In this document: positions 55,567 through 63,635 of the stretch, piece after piece
Layout: each line of letters starts with the position of its first letter
Position numbering within the stretch: the stretch's first letter is position 1
Notes under the pieces: model-generated
Told to the model about the DNA's origin: nothing
What the model saw: the letters and a program-made list of their open reading frames with translations, nothing else
Database searches by the model: none
Program-made: the position numbers and the translations under genes
DNA from: Hyphomicrobiales bacterium
GTDB lineage: Bacteria > Pseudomonadota > Alphaproteobacteria > Rhizobiales > Aestuariivirgaceae
Length of the DNA: 64,000 bases
NCBI GenBank assembly: GCA_016792865.1
Contig: JAEUMJ010000168.1
Span: 1 to 64,000 of the forward strand
Direction: 5' to 3'

Positions 55567-56817
55567 CTAGCCGTGCGCGGCAAGGGCCTGCGCGGCCTGC
55601 GGGGTCGCGATGGCAAAAACGTCCCGGTCGATGATGCGGAGCAGCGCATCCACCGTTCCGCGAATGATCATGTCGTCACTGAAACGAACCTGTTCGATTG
55701 CCACATCGCGGCGCAGCACCTCGACGACGCTTTTCTCAAGCGCCTCGCGCATGGCCTGATCCATCAGCTCGGAGGTTTGCAGGCCGGGGCCGGCCAGCAC
55801 GATGCGGTCGGGGTTGAGGATCGAGATGACCCGCCCGATGCCGTAGCCCAGGGCGGACCCCGCCAGCTCGAAGGCGGCGCGAGCCTTCACATCTCCGGCT
55901 TTCGCCTTCTGGTTCAGGCCGGTCATGGTCGATTCCGGCACCGCCGAGCGCGGGGCTTCCCGCCCTGTCTCGCCGGTGTAGTGGCGGAGAATGCCATAGT
56001 CGGCCACGTAGGCCTCGACACAGCCGCGCTTGCCGCACCGGCACAGCGCCCCGTCGGGAATGTGGTTCATGTGGCCGAACTCGGCGGCGGCACCGGTGGC
56101 CCCATGGAAAACCTCGCCGTTGATGATGACGCCCATGCCGACGCCATAGCCCGTGAAGATCGCAGCCGTGACTCCCCCGTAACGAACCCGGTCTGCCGAC
56201 ACCAGTCCTTCGGCGATCATGTTGGCGTCGTTGGCGACAAAGCAGGGAACGCCGAAACGCTCCTCAAGCGCGTGGGCGACGGGAATGTCACCTTCCTTGA
56301 AGGCGGGCGACCAGACGATGGAGCCGCTGCGGCTGTCGGCCAGTCCCTGGATGGCGACGCCGATCCGCGAGATCTTTCGCGGCACGACCCGCTGCGCCGC
56401 GAGGAAGCGGGCGATCTCGTCGGCCAGCGCCATGCCGAAAAGGTCGCGGCCCGCGTCATAGGTGGGAAGGCGGACCTCGGTGCGGGCGATGGTCTCGCCC
56501 CGGAAATCGGTGAGGACGATCATCACGTCATCAATCGAGATCTTGACGGCGAGCACGAGGGCGGCGCCGGGATTGAGCAGGAGCCGCACCGTGGGGCGGC
56601 CGCGCTTTCCCGACGGCGGCGTGATGACCGGAAGGCTTTCCTCGCTGATGATGCCTTCGCTGATGAGCTGGGCGCAGATCGTGGTGATGGATGCGGGCGA
56701 CAAGCCCGTGAGACGGCCCAGTTCCACCCGCGCCGAGGCCCCGTGCTGGCGGAGCGCGCCCAGCACCAGCAAGCGGTTTTGCCGCCGCACAAGTTCACTG
56801 TCGGCTTTTTCTGCCAT
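55567..56817 (-). CDS. ROK-family transcriptional regulator
   Basis: A 416-residue NagC/XylR-type protein. The N-terminal MarR-like winged helix (about 10-75) includes LVRRQNRLLVLGALRQHG and LSPASITTICAQLI. The ROK domain shows GYGVGMGVIINGEVFHGA and a zinc motif CRCGKRGCVE. Such proteins repress sugar-uptake operons, but no sugar gene adjoins it; the nearest neighbour is the LysR gene 5 bp downstream. I start it at 56817 (MAEKADSELV), where GAGGGG precedes; a reading from 56925 adds 36 implausible residues. Confidence 0.88.
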   Translation of the reverse strand: MAEKADSELVRRQNRLLVLGALRQHGASARVELGRLTGLSPASITTICAQLISEGIISEESLPVITPPSGKRGRPTVRLLLNPGAALVLAVKISIDDVMIVLTDFRGETIARTEVRLPTYDAGRDLFGMALADEIARFLAAQRVVPRKISRIGVAIQGLADSRSGSIVWSPAFKEGDIPVAHALEERFGVPCFVANDANMIAEGLVSADRVRYGGVTAAIFTGYGVGMGVIINGEVFHGATGAAAEFGHMNHIPDGALCRCGKRGCVEAYVADYGILRHYTGETGREAPRSAVPESTMTGLNQKAKAGDVKARAAFELAGSALGYGIGRVISILNPDRIVLAGPGLQTSELMDQAMREALEKSVVEVLRRDVAIEQVRFSDDMIIRGTVDALLRIIDRDVFAIATPQAAQALAAHG

Positions 56818-56938
56818 GGACCCCTCGGCCAATCCTCCCGGCCGCTTTTCTTGTGCCCTGCACGCGGCTTGGGGCTCATGCTGTGCCAAGATGGGGCTTC
56901 GCGCAAGATTAAATTTGGAGAGCAAAAGAAAGCGGTTG

Positions 56939-57304
56939 CTAGCGCCTGGCTTGCCGCGATTGCAGGACGCGGATCAGCTCGTCCAGCGCCTCGGCGTCCA
57001 GATCCTGGATCGACAGCGCCAGCCGGTTTGCGAGTTCCGTGGCCCGCGGGTCGAGACCGGAGGTGTCGATGGTGACGCGCGGGTGCGAGATGCGGGCAAG
57101 GCCGAGAAGCTGTTCGGCATCATCCCAGATGATGTTGAAGTAGGCGATGATGCGCTGGATGAGATACCAGGACGGGCGCCCGCGCTTGCCGTGCTCCAGG
57201 GCCGAGAGATAGGCGCTGGAGATGCCGAGTTCCGCCGCCATGTCGGCCAGCGAGACGCCACGGGCTTCGCGCAGTTCCCTGATCCTGGCTCCGAAGGGCG
57301 TCAT
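56939..57304 (-). CDS. XRE-family helix-turn-helix protein
   Basis: A 121-residue protein. Residues about 5-65 form a Cro/CI-type HTH: FGARIRELREARGVSLADMAAELGISSAYLSALE. The C-terminal half is helical and contains NIIWDDAEQLLGLA. It ends a leftward run of genes (timA, mltA, smr) with 0-1 bp spacing to smr, as in related genomes. The target is unknown. Confidence 0.85.
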   Translation of the reverse strand: MTPFGARIRELREARGVSLADMAAELGISSAYLSALEHGKRGRPSWYLIQRIIAYFNIIWDDAEQLLGLARISHPRVTIDTSGLDPRATELANRLALSIQDLDAEALDELIRVLQSRQARR

Positions 57305-57886
57305 CTAGTCGTGCTCCGGCAGGCGGCGGAGCCGGAGATAATAGGCCCCGCCACCACCATGGCGCGGGTGGGCGGGTTGCAGGCCGGAGACATGCTCGCG
57401 GAAAACATGCTCGTTGAGCCAGAGCGGCACCTCGCGGCGGAGCCTGCCCTCGCGTTCCGGGGCATGGAAAAAGCCGGTGCCGTGGAGCGTGTGGCGGGCG
57501 AAGGGCGATGCGCCCTTGCCGGTGATCACCAGCACCAGCCTGCTGCCGTGACGGCGCTCCCGTTCGAGAAAGTGATAGAGCTGCATGCGTGCCACTTCGA
57601 GGCCATGGCCGTGCAGGTCGATCCGCGCATCGGGTTCCACCTGCCCGCGCGACAGCTTCTGCGCGGTGCGGCGGTCGAAGGCGGCAAGGGGTGGCGGATG
57701 CCCGGCCTGCCGCCGCTCCATGCGGGGTGAATGCGAGAGGCCCGCCGCCTGATGACCGGCATGCACGGGCTTCACCGCCACGCCGGGCGCGGAGGGCAAC
57801 GGGCGCGGCAGCTTCAGCGGCGTGATGGTGCGCTTCACCTCATCCCACAGGGCATGGTCCGGAATGTCCGTATGCGGACGTTTCAT
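57305..57886 (-). CDS. Smr/MutS2-domain protein
   Basis: A 193-residue protein whose C-terminal half is an Smr domain: the LDxH-like motif IDLHGHGLEVAR near residue 89 and the TGKG motif in VLVITGKGAS near residue 121. Stand-alone Smr proteins are DNA or RNA endonucleases. The first 85 residues are Pro/His-rich and likely flexible. It overlaps mltA by 4 nt and abuts the XRE gene. Confidence 0.88.
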   Translation of the reverse strand: MKRPHTDIPDHALWDEVKRTITPLKLPRPLPSAPGVAVKPVHAGHQAAGLSHSPRMERRQAGHPPPLAAFDRRTAQKLSRGQVEPDARIDLHGHGLEVARMQLYHFLERERRHGSRLVLVITGKGASPFARHTLHGTGFFHAPEREGRLRREVPLWLNEHVFREHVSGLQPAHPRHGGGGAYYLRLRRLPEHD

Positions 57887-59016
57887 CGCGGCAACCCCAG
57901 CGAGGCGGCAACGTCATGGGGCAGGAGTGCGGTCATGCGGCCGGGGCTTTTCATGTGGCCCGCGATCAGGGCCGCATCCTCGCCCCAGCCCCAATAGAAA
58001 TCACCACGCACGAAGCCCTTGATGGCGGAACCCGTATCCTGGCCGATCATCAGGCGCGACAGGCGCGGATCGTCGCGCCTTGCTTCCGGCGGAAACTGCG
58101 TCTCCACCCAGAAGGGCGTGCCGAACATCCACTTGGCGCGGTCCACCGCCATGGACCGGTGCGGCGTGAGATTGACGCGGGCAGCACCGACGGCACCGAG
58201 GGATTCATCTTCAACCGCGATCTCACGGAAGAAGACGAAGGAGCGGTTGAGCCACATCAGCTCGCGGGCCTCCTGCGGATGCGCCGCCATCCAGGCGCGC
58301 AGCGTCTGCATCGACATGTTTTCACGGCTGATGACGCCGCGCTCCACCAGCACGCCACCAATGCCGGTGTAGGGCAGTCCGCTCTTTGCCGCATATGAAA
58401 GTCGGAGCGACGAGCCATCGGGCAGGCGCACGCGGCCAGAACCCTGGATCTGGATGAAGAAGGCATCCACCCGATCCTTCAGGTAGCAGAGTTCGAGACC
58501 CCGCCCGGCAAGGGCGCCGGACTCGATCTCCTGGCGCGTGAAATAAGGTTGGGCCTTGCCATGGATGCGGCGGCCATAAGTGAGGCCCGTCTGCCGTTCT
58601 TCCGCTTCCGTGAAGGGCACGAGGTCATCCGGCTTTCCATAGACGGGCACGCCATAATCACCGCCTGCCACCCGCGACCCTGCCGCTTCAGGTTCATAGT
58701 AGCCGGTGAACAGGCCTTCCGGCCTGTCGCTGGCATGAACGCGGTAGGGCCGGAAATGCGTGGTGAAGAACTGCAACGGATCGCCTGCACCAAGCGCGGC
58801 CCTGCACACGGGCAACCAGTCGTCACGCCGGCCACCCAGCAGCACGAGGCGCGAGAACGCTGCCCCGGTCGTGATGATCTCGTGCGCCTGCCGCCTGAAG
58901 GCGGCAAGCCCGGCGGAAAGATCATCTCCGGACAGGCCGTGAAGCGAGGAAAAGGCAACCGGTTCGAGCCGAACCTGATTCAGATTGCTGCCACCGTCGT
59001 CAGCCGATGTCGTCAT
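57883..59016 (-). CDS. mltA: Membrane-bound lytic murein transglycosylase A
   Basis: Cleaves peptidoglycan glycan strands with formation of 1,6-anhydro-MurNAc. The 377-residue protein has the MltA domain (FTGYYEPEAAGSRVA onward, FIQIQGSGRVRLPDG) and the C-terminal 3D domain with the catalytic Asp in LMIGQDTGSAIKG and the end GDFYWGWGEDA. No signal peptide or lipobox is visible at this start, which is odd for an envelope enzyme. The start overlaps timA by 17 nt and may be mis-placed, or export may differ. Confidence 0.92.
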   Translation of the reverse strand: MTTSADDGGSNLNQVRLEPVAFSSLHGLSGDDLSAGLAAFRRQAHEIITTGAAFSRLVLLGGRRDDWLPVCRAALGAGDPLQFFTTHFRPYRVHASDRPEGLFTGYYEPEAAGSRVAGGDYGVPVYGKPDDLVPFTEAEERQTGLTYGRRIHGKAQPYFTRQEIESGALAGRGLELCYLKDRVDAFFIQIQGSGRVRLPDGSSLRLSYAAKSGLPYTGIGGVLVERGVISRENMSMQTLRAWMAAHPQEARELMWLNRSFVFFREIAVEDESLGAVGAARVNLTPHRSMAVDRAKWMFGTPFWVETQFPPEARRDDPRLSRLMIGQDTGSAIKGFVRGDFYWGWGEDAALIAGHMKSPGRMTALLPHDVAASLGLPR

Positions 59017-59692
59017 CGGTGGCGACCAGTTTCCAGTTGGGATCGCGGCTTGTCACGTCACGCTCGAAGGTCCAGATATCCTCGACCTCGCGGATCGACT
59101 TCTCATCGCCTTCCAGCGTGTCGCCGTCGCGCGAGACAACGGCCTGGATCATCTGGCTGCGGAAGCGCACGGTCAGCAGGGCATTGCGGCCATCGAGGAC
59201 GGCGCGGCTGATCTCGGCCTTGTTGACGCCGACGAACTGGAAGACGAAGCGCGAGCCTTCGGCCTTGCGACGGTCGATGGCAGCCGCGAAGGATTGCATC
59301 ACATCGGCACCGAGAAGCGGTCGCAGCTCCTGCTTGTCTCCGGCGGCATAGGCCTGGAGCACCATCTCGTAGGCCATCTTCGCGCCGTCGAGGAAGGGCA
59401 TGACCTTGAAGTCGGGCGACTTGCGGGCAATGGCTTCCAGGGCCTTCGCCACATCCGAGCCTTCTTCCGCCACCCCGTGCCAGACCGGCTTCGGCGGCTC
59501 ACGGTCCTCCACCCCCAGCGGCGGCGCCTGTTCCGGCGCAGGGGCCGGGCCGGTGCGCGGCTTCAGCACCACCGGTTCGGCAGGCGGACGTTCCAGGCCG
59601 GTGCGCGTGCCGAGGACGGAGCGCAGCTTCCAGAACACCATCAGTGCGATGGCCAGCAGGATCAGGTTCAGCGGATCAAAGAGCGAGTTCAT
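59000..59692 (-). CDS. Tim44-like domain protein (TimA)
   Basis: A 230-residue inner-membrane-anchored protein. One hydrophobic helix (about 6-24) is followed by a Pro-rich linker and a C-terminal Tim44-like domain (about 75-230; FKVMPFLDGAKMAYEMVLQAYAAGD to VEDIWTFERDVTSRDPNWKL). This is the alphaproteobacterial relative of the mitochondrial import protein Tim44. It is divergent from secB, the usual arrangement. The ATG at 59692 is used rather than the TTG at 59695. Confidence 0.9.
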   Translation of the reverse strand: MNSLFDPLNLILLAIALMVFWKLRSVLGTRTGLERPPAEPVVLKPRTGPAPAPEQAPPLGVEDREPPKPVWHGVAEEGSDVAKALEAIARKSPDFKVMPFLDGAKMAYEMVLQAYAAGDKQELRPLLGADVMQSFAAAIDRRKAEGSRFVFQFVGVNKAEISRAVLDGRNALLTVRFRSQMIQAVVSRDGDTLEGDEKSIREVEDIWTFERDVTSRDPNWKLVATDDDIG

Positions 59693-59923
59693 CAAGGTTC
59701 AAATGCCAGCTTGTGCCAAAGACCACATATAGAAACTTGGACGCCGCAATCAAAGTCCAAAGCGGACAATCCCGACCTGACGGGAAACGGGCCGTTTGAA
59801 CCAGCCTCCTGCACGGGAGGTTGCATCCATCGCTTGCGTCAGATCATTGCAGGCCGCACACCTTCATGTTAGCTGGCATTTGATTCCCGGCAAGGCCGGA
59901 AACTGCGGCGAGGAGACGAGGCC
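59693..59923. other. Divergent promoter region timA / secB
   Basis: These 231 bp should hold both promoters. The lower-GC segment at about 59715-59770 lies near the timA side and carries TTGGAC paired with GTCCAA at 12-bp separation. CCTCC and GGAGG form a small hairpin near 59808-59820. A GGCGAGGAGACGAGG sequence precedes the secB ATG. No gene was seen; from memory, related genomes often have fxsA here. Confidence 0.45.
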
Positions 59924-60496
59924 ATGGCAAAAACCACAAAGACGGCAAAGCCGGCAGCGAAACCTGCCGCAAAATCCAATGGCAACAGCACCCCCGCCAA
60001 GGCGGCGGCGGCAGAACCCGCTCCGGCGCCGTCCGCGCCGCCCAGCGCAGAACCGATGCCGGGGGCACAGCCCACCTTCAAGATCCTCGGGCAGTACCTC
60101 AAGGATTTCAGCTTTGAGAACCCCAATGCCCCGGCGTCGCTCGCTCCGCAGCAGAACCAGCCCGACATCAACATCGCGGTCAACGTCAACGCCCGCAACC
60201 TTTCGCCCACGGAATACGAGGTCGAGCTTCACCTCAATGCGAAGGCCACCGGCGGCGGCCATGTGGTCTTTGCCGCCGAGCTTCTCTATGCCGGCATCTT
60301 CAGGCTGGAAAACTTCCCCACCAAGGTGGTGCAGGCCGCCGTCCTGATCGAATGCCCGCGCATGCTTTTCCCCTTTGCCCGCCAGATCATGGCGGATGCG
60401 ACGCGCAACGGTGGCTTCCCGCCCCTGATGCTCGACCCGATCGACTTCGCGCAGATGTACCAGCAGCGCATGAAGCAGGCTGCCGCTTCGGCCTGA
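59924..60496 (+). CDS. secB: Protein-export chaperone SecB, long N-terminal tail
   Basis: A tetrameric cytosolic chaperone that keeps preproteins unfolded and delivers them to SecA. The SecB fold spans about residues 50-180: PTFKILGQYLKDFSFENPNAP, INIAVNVNARNL, ECPRMLFPFARQIMADATRNGGFPPLML in pieces. The total length is 190 against about 155-165 in typical homologues, because about 45 residues of Lys, Ala and Pro precede the core. That extension looks disordered. Confidence 0.95.
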   Translation: MAKTTKTAKPAAKPAAKSNGNSTPAKAAAAEPAPAPSAPPSAEPMPGAQPTFKILGQYLKDFSFENPNAPASLAPQQNQPDINIAVNVNARNLSPTEYEVELHLNAKATGGGHVVFAAELLYAGIFRLENFPTKVVQAAVLIECPRMLFPFARQIMADATRNGGFPPLMLDPIDFAQMYQQRMKQAAASA

Positions 60497-60538
60497 GGCC
60501 GGAGCCTGCCCGCAGTCGTCGGGGCCAGGCGACCGGGA

Positions 60539-61255
60539 TCAGTTCAGTACGGTTGAGGCCTGGGACCAGAGCGCAGTCGGCCCCAGGCTTTCCACCAGCG
60601 CCTGATGGGCCTTGCGTTCTTCTTCGCTGAGGCGCGGGGCAAGCGGTTCCGGCCGCGGCTGCACCACGCTTGTGATCTTCGTGACTGAAATCGATATGCG
60701 GTCTGCGACCCCGCCCGTTCCCACAAGGTTGAGCGCCGTCTGGCGGCCACCCAGCAGCTCGATGTAAACATCGGCGAGGAGTTCGGCATCGAGCAGGGCG
60801 CCGTGCCTGGTGCGCTTGCTGTTGTCGATGCCGTAGCGTTTGCACAGCGCATCGAGGCTGTTGGAGGCCATGGGATGCTTGCGCCGCGCCATCGCAAGCG
60901 TATCCACCACCTGCCCCATGTCGATGGCCGGAAGATCCAGATACGACAATTCCGCGTTGATGAAGGCCATGTCGAATCCGGCATTGTGGATGACCAGCAC
61001 CGCATCGCCCAGAAAGTCGAGGAAGTCCTGCGCGATGGCCTTGAAGACGGGCTTGTCCTTGAGGAAGGCGGAGGAGAGGCCATGCACCGCCTCCGCTTCC
61101 TTCGGCATGTCACGCTCAGGGTTGATGTAGACATGGAAGGTGCGCCCCGTGGGCACATGGTTCAGCAATTCAATGGCGCCGATCTCGACGATGCGATGTC
61201 CCTCGGCGGGAGAGATGCCGGTGGTTTCGGTATCGAGGATGATTTCGCGGCTCAT
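60539..61255 (-). CDS. dnaQ: DNA polymerase III epsilon subunit
   Basis: The 3'-5' proofreading exonuclease of the replicative polymerase. The 238-residue protein has all DEDDh motifs: LDTETTG at 6-12, HNAGFD near 95, and HGALLDAELLADVY with the general-base His and final Asp near 150. A clamp/alpha-binding tail follows. It overlaps coaE by 4 nt and is last in the maf-aroE-coaE-dnaQ operon. Confidence 0.96.
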   Translation of the reverse strand: MSREIILDTETTGISPAEGHRIVEIGAIELLNHVPTGRTFHVYINPERDMPKEAEAVHGLSSAFLKDKPVFKAIAQDFLDFLGDAVLVIHNAGFDMAFINAELSYLDLPAIDMGQVVDTLAMARRKHPMASNSLDALCKRYGIDNSKRTRHGALLDAELLADVYIELLGGRQTALNLVGTGGVADRISISVTKITSVVQPRPEPLAPRLSEEERKAHQALVESLGPTALWSQASTVLN

Positions 61256-61848
61256 GACCGCTTCTCATTGCGGATTTGCGCGATGACTGCAAGCACCCGG
61301 CTGCGCAATTGCTCCAGTGTTCCCGTGGTTTCAATGAGGTGATCGGCGCGGGCGCGCTTTTCGCTGTCCGGCAACTGCCGCTTCAGCACCATCGCGAGCT
61401 TCTCTTCCGTCATGCCGGGCCGCGAGAGGGCGCGGCGGCGCTGGATGTCCTCACCTGCCGACACGACCACCGTCACGTCACAGTCGCGTTCGCTACCGGT
61501 TTCGAAGAGCAGCGGCACATCAAGCACCGCCATCTCCGCGCCTTGCGCCCGCGCGGCGGCGAGGAAGAGCTCGCGGCGGCGGCGGATCTCGGCATGCACC
61601 AGCCCTTCAAGCCGGTTGAGGAGGGCGGGATCGGCAAGCACAAGAGCGGACAGGCGCTTGCGATCCACCTTGCCGTCGGCAATGGCGGCAGGCGCGAGAG
61701 GAGCGAGGAGGGCCGCGCCTTCGTCGCTGTCATAGAGCCTGTGCACCTCGCGGTCGGAATCGAAAACCGGAATGCCCTCGGCGGCGAACACCTTGGCCAC
61801 TTCCGACTTGCCCATGGCAATTCCGCCGGTGAGGCCGATGACGATCAT
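61252..61848 (-). CDS. coaE: Dephospho-CoA kinase
   Basis: The last step of coenzyme A synthesis. The 198-residue P-loop kinase starts MIVIGLTGGIAMGKSEVAK (P-loop about 7-15; Ala-Met where Gly-Ser is commonest), followed by PVFDSDREVHRLYD with the substrate Asp, and VLDVPLLFETG. It overlaps aroE and dnaQ by 4 nt. Confidence 0.95.
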   Translation of the reverse strand: MIVIGLTGGIAMGKSEVAKVFAAEGIPVFDSDREVHRLYDSDEGAALLAPLAPAAIADGKVDRKRLSALVLADPALLNRLEGLVHAEIRRRRELFLAAARAQGAEMAVLDVPLLFETGSERDCDVTVVVSAGEDIQRRRALSRPGMTEEKLAMVLKRQLPDSEKRARADHLIETTGTLEQLRSRVLAVIAQIRNEKRS

Positions 61849-62684
61849 CCCGCATATCCCGGATCGATGTCGCGGGCGATCAGCGTGTAAAGCGCGTCAT
61901 TCACCACCGGGCGCTTGCCGAACCAGAGTTCGAAGCCCGGCACCGCCTGATGCAGCAACATGCCGAGGCCGGGCACAACCACATGACCATGCGCCGCAGC
62001 TTCCTGGAGGAAGGGTGTGACCAGCGGCACGTAATTCACGTCGGTGACAACCGCATCCTGTTTCAGCCTGGCGAAGGGAACGACGATCTTGGCGGCGTCG
62101 GCAATCCCCGCCGAGGTTGCGTTGACGAGAAGGTCGGCGCAGGACAAGGCGTCATCGAGGTGCGCCAGGGACAGGGCCGTCACCTGGCCCGGAAAGACCT
62201 TCGCGATCTTTTCGGCTTTTTCCGGAGTGCGGTTGGCCAGCAGCACATGGTCGGCGCCACGCCGCAGCATCTCGTCGATGAGGGCACGCGAGGTGCCGCC
62301 CGCGCCCAGGATCAGGGCGGTCTTGCCGCTGAAGGAAAAGGACGGCAGCCGCCAGAGGATGTTTTCGACGAAGCCTTCGCCATCGGTGGAGGTGGCGAAG
62401 GTCTGGCCGTCACGGACGTAAACCGTGTTGATCGATCCGGTGCGGCGGCCCCTGTCATCGAGGTGCTGCACGTAATTGCAGGCGGGTTCCTTGTGCGGAA
62501 GCGTGATGTTGCATCCGGCGAGGCCACGTTCCGGCAAGGTGCCGAGGAATTCGCGCAACTCCTCCGGCCGTACTTCGACACGGGCATATTCTCCGGCGAT
62601 GCCGAACTGCTTCAGCCAGTGCCCGTGAATCATGGGCGAGCGTGAATGCTTGATGGGGAATCCGATGACACAGGCCCTGATCAT
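61845..62684 (-). CDS. aroE: Shikimate dehydrogenase
   Basis: Reduces 3-dehydroshikimate to shikimate with NADPH. The 279-residue protein has the substrate site KHSRSPMIHGHW (about 13-24), the catalytic Lys in NITLPHKE near 67, the Rossmann motif GAGGTSRALI near 127 and NRTPEKA, whose Asn-Arg-Thr signals NADPH. It overlaps maf and coaE by 4 nt. Confidence 0.95.
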   Translation of the reverse strand: MIRACVIGFPIKHSRSPMIHGHWLKQFGIAGEYARVEVRPEELREFLGTLPERGLAGCNITLPHKEPACNYVQHLDDRGRRTGSINTVYVRDGQTFATSTDGEGFVENILWRLPSFSFSGKTALILGAGGTSRALIDEMLRRGADHVLLANRTPEKAEKIAKVFPGQVTALSLAHLDDALSCADLLVNATSAGIADAAKIVVPFARLKQDAVVTDVNYVPLVTPFLQEAAAHGHVVVPGLGMLLHQAVPGFELWFGKRPVVNDALYTLIARDIDPGYAG

Positions 62685-63271
62685 GACGCAATGAAACCCC
62701 TGGCGCGAAGGAAGGCAAGAAGCGGCAGCACGGGCAGTCCGAGGATGACATGATCGCTGCCCTCGGCCCTTTCCATGAGTCGGAGGCCGATCCCTTCATA
62801 ATGGTAGGCCCCGACGGAAAAGAATATGTCCGCGCCTGCTTCGTCAAGATAGCTTTCAAGGGCGTTGTCGGAAAACATGCGGAAGGTGATGCGCGCCTCC
62901 TCGACGGTGGACCAGAGGAGATGTCCGCCGCGAATGCAACAAACGGCAGACGAGAGGACATGGGTCTTGCCGCGCAGGGCGAGGAGTTGCGTGCGGGCGG
63001 CGGCGCGGTTGCCGGGCTGATGATGGAGGTGGCCGTCGCAGGAGAGGGTCTGGTCGGCGCCGATCACCAGTGCCTCGGGATGCCGGGCCGAAACCGAGAG
63101 GGCCTTTCCTTCGGCCAGCCTCGCCGCAAGGGTCGGTGCGTCGGCATGAGGAAGGGCCTGTCGGGCTGCGTCCTCGTCGAAATCGGGCGAGGTTGCGGTG
63201 AAGCTCACCCCGGCACGGGCAAGCAGGTCGTGTCGGGCCTTGCTCCGGGAGGCGAGGATGATCATGCTCAT
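62681..63271 (-). CDS. maf: Maf-family nucleotide pyrophosphatase
   Basis: Hydrolyses non-canonical or specific nucleoside triphosphates to monophosphates. The 196-residue protein has the SRSKARHDLL motif (about 8-17), the GADQTLSCDG segment with the general base Asp, and KTHVLSSAV. The end is GLPVLPLLAFL. It is the first gene of the leftward operon, reading away from the candidate origin. ATG at 63265 is an alternative start. Confidence 0.92.
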   Translation of the reverse strand: MSMIILASRSKARHDLLARAGVSFTATSPDFDEDAARQALPHADAPTLAARLAEGKALSVSARHPEALVIGADQTLSCDGHLHHQPGNRAAARTQLLALRGKTHVLSSAVCCIRGGHLLWSTVEEARITFRMFSDNALESYLDEAGADIFFSVGAYHYEGIGLRLMERAEGSDHVILGLPVLPLLAFLRARGFIAS

Positions 63272-63366
63272 GGGAGAGTTGGTCTAGCATCATCGTGCCG
63301 GAGAGAAAGGGGTTTGTCCTGGCGCAATGGCGGGAGCGGCCACTCATTATATATAGTGGGCAAGAG

Positions 63367-63375
63367 TTCTCCACA
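63367..63375 (+). promoter_or_regulatory. DnaA-box-like sequence
   Basis: TTCTCCACA differs from the consensus TTATCCACA at one position. It lies in the maf-hemE gap, 12 bp after the AT-only tract. Confidence 0.5.
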
Positions 63376-63525
63376 GGGCTGGGGATTGATTGCGTGAATA
63401 AGCGGCGTTGCAAGGCGTCACAGCTGGGGAAATCCGGAGCCGGTGACGGGGCATTCGTGGCGGGCAGTGGACGAGGCGTGTCGGCATGTTGAGAAAGGGA
63501 CGGGACGGGAGCGGGGCGAAAAGCC

Positions 63526-63540
63526 TTAACGATGGGTTAA
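63526..63540. promoter_or_regulatory. CtrA-type box TTAA-N7-TTAA (distal)
   Basis: TTAACGATGGGTTAA matches the full CtrA recognition sequence exactly. CtrA represses replication initiation and controls cell-cycle genes in many alphaproteobacteria. It lies 96 bp before the hemE start. Confidence 0.7.
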
Positions 63541-63610
63541 TTTGTCATCGCCGCTTGCATTTCTCCCCGTTATCCCGGATTCCCACAGGCCAACAGACTC
63601 ATCAGATAGA

Positions 63611-63625
63611 TTAACTCTTTCTTAA
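63611..63625. promoter_or_regulatory. CtrA-type box TTAA-N7-TTAA (hemE-proximal)
   Basis: TTAACTCTTTCTTAA is a second exact match, 85 bp from the first and ending 10 bp before the hemE GTG. At this place it would overlap the promoter or leader of hemE, as a CtrA site overlaps the hemE-side promoter in the Caulobacter origin. Confidence 0.65.
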
Positions 63626-63635
63626 GGAAGAAGAC

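Larger units (their letters stand above)
63272..63635. other. Candidate chromosomal origin of replication between maf and hemE
   Basis: These 364 gene-free bases lie between divergent maf and hemE, the position of known alphaproteobacterial origins. Visible elements are an AT-only tract (about 63346-63355), TTCTCCACA at 63367-63375 (one mismatch to the DnaA box), CGTGAATAA at 63393-63401 (two mismatches to its complement), and two exact TTAA-N7-TTAA boxes at 63526-63540 and 63611-63625. It also contains the hemE promoter. The count of good DnaA boxes is low, so the origin call rests mainly on position and CtrA boxes. Confidence 0.6.

Noticed and set aside
63570..63578. TTATCCCGG as a DnaA box
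   Set aside because: Only the first six bases match TTATCCACA; the last three all differ.
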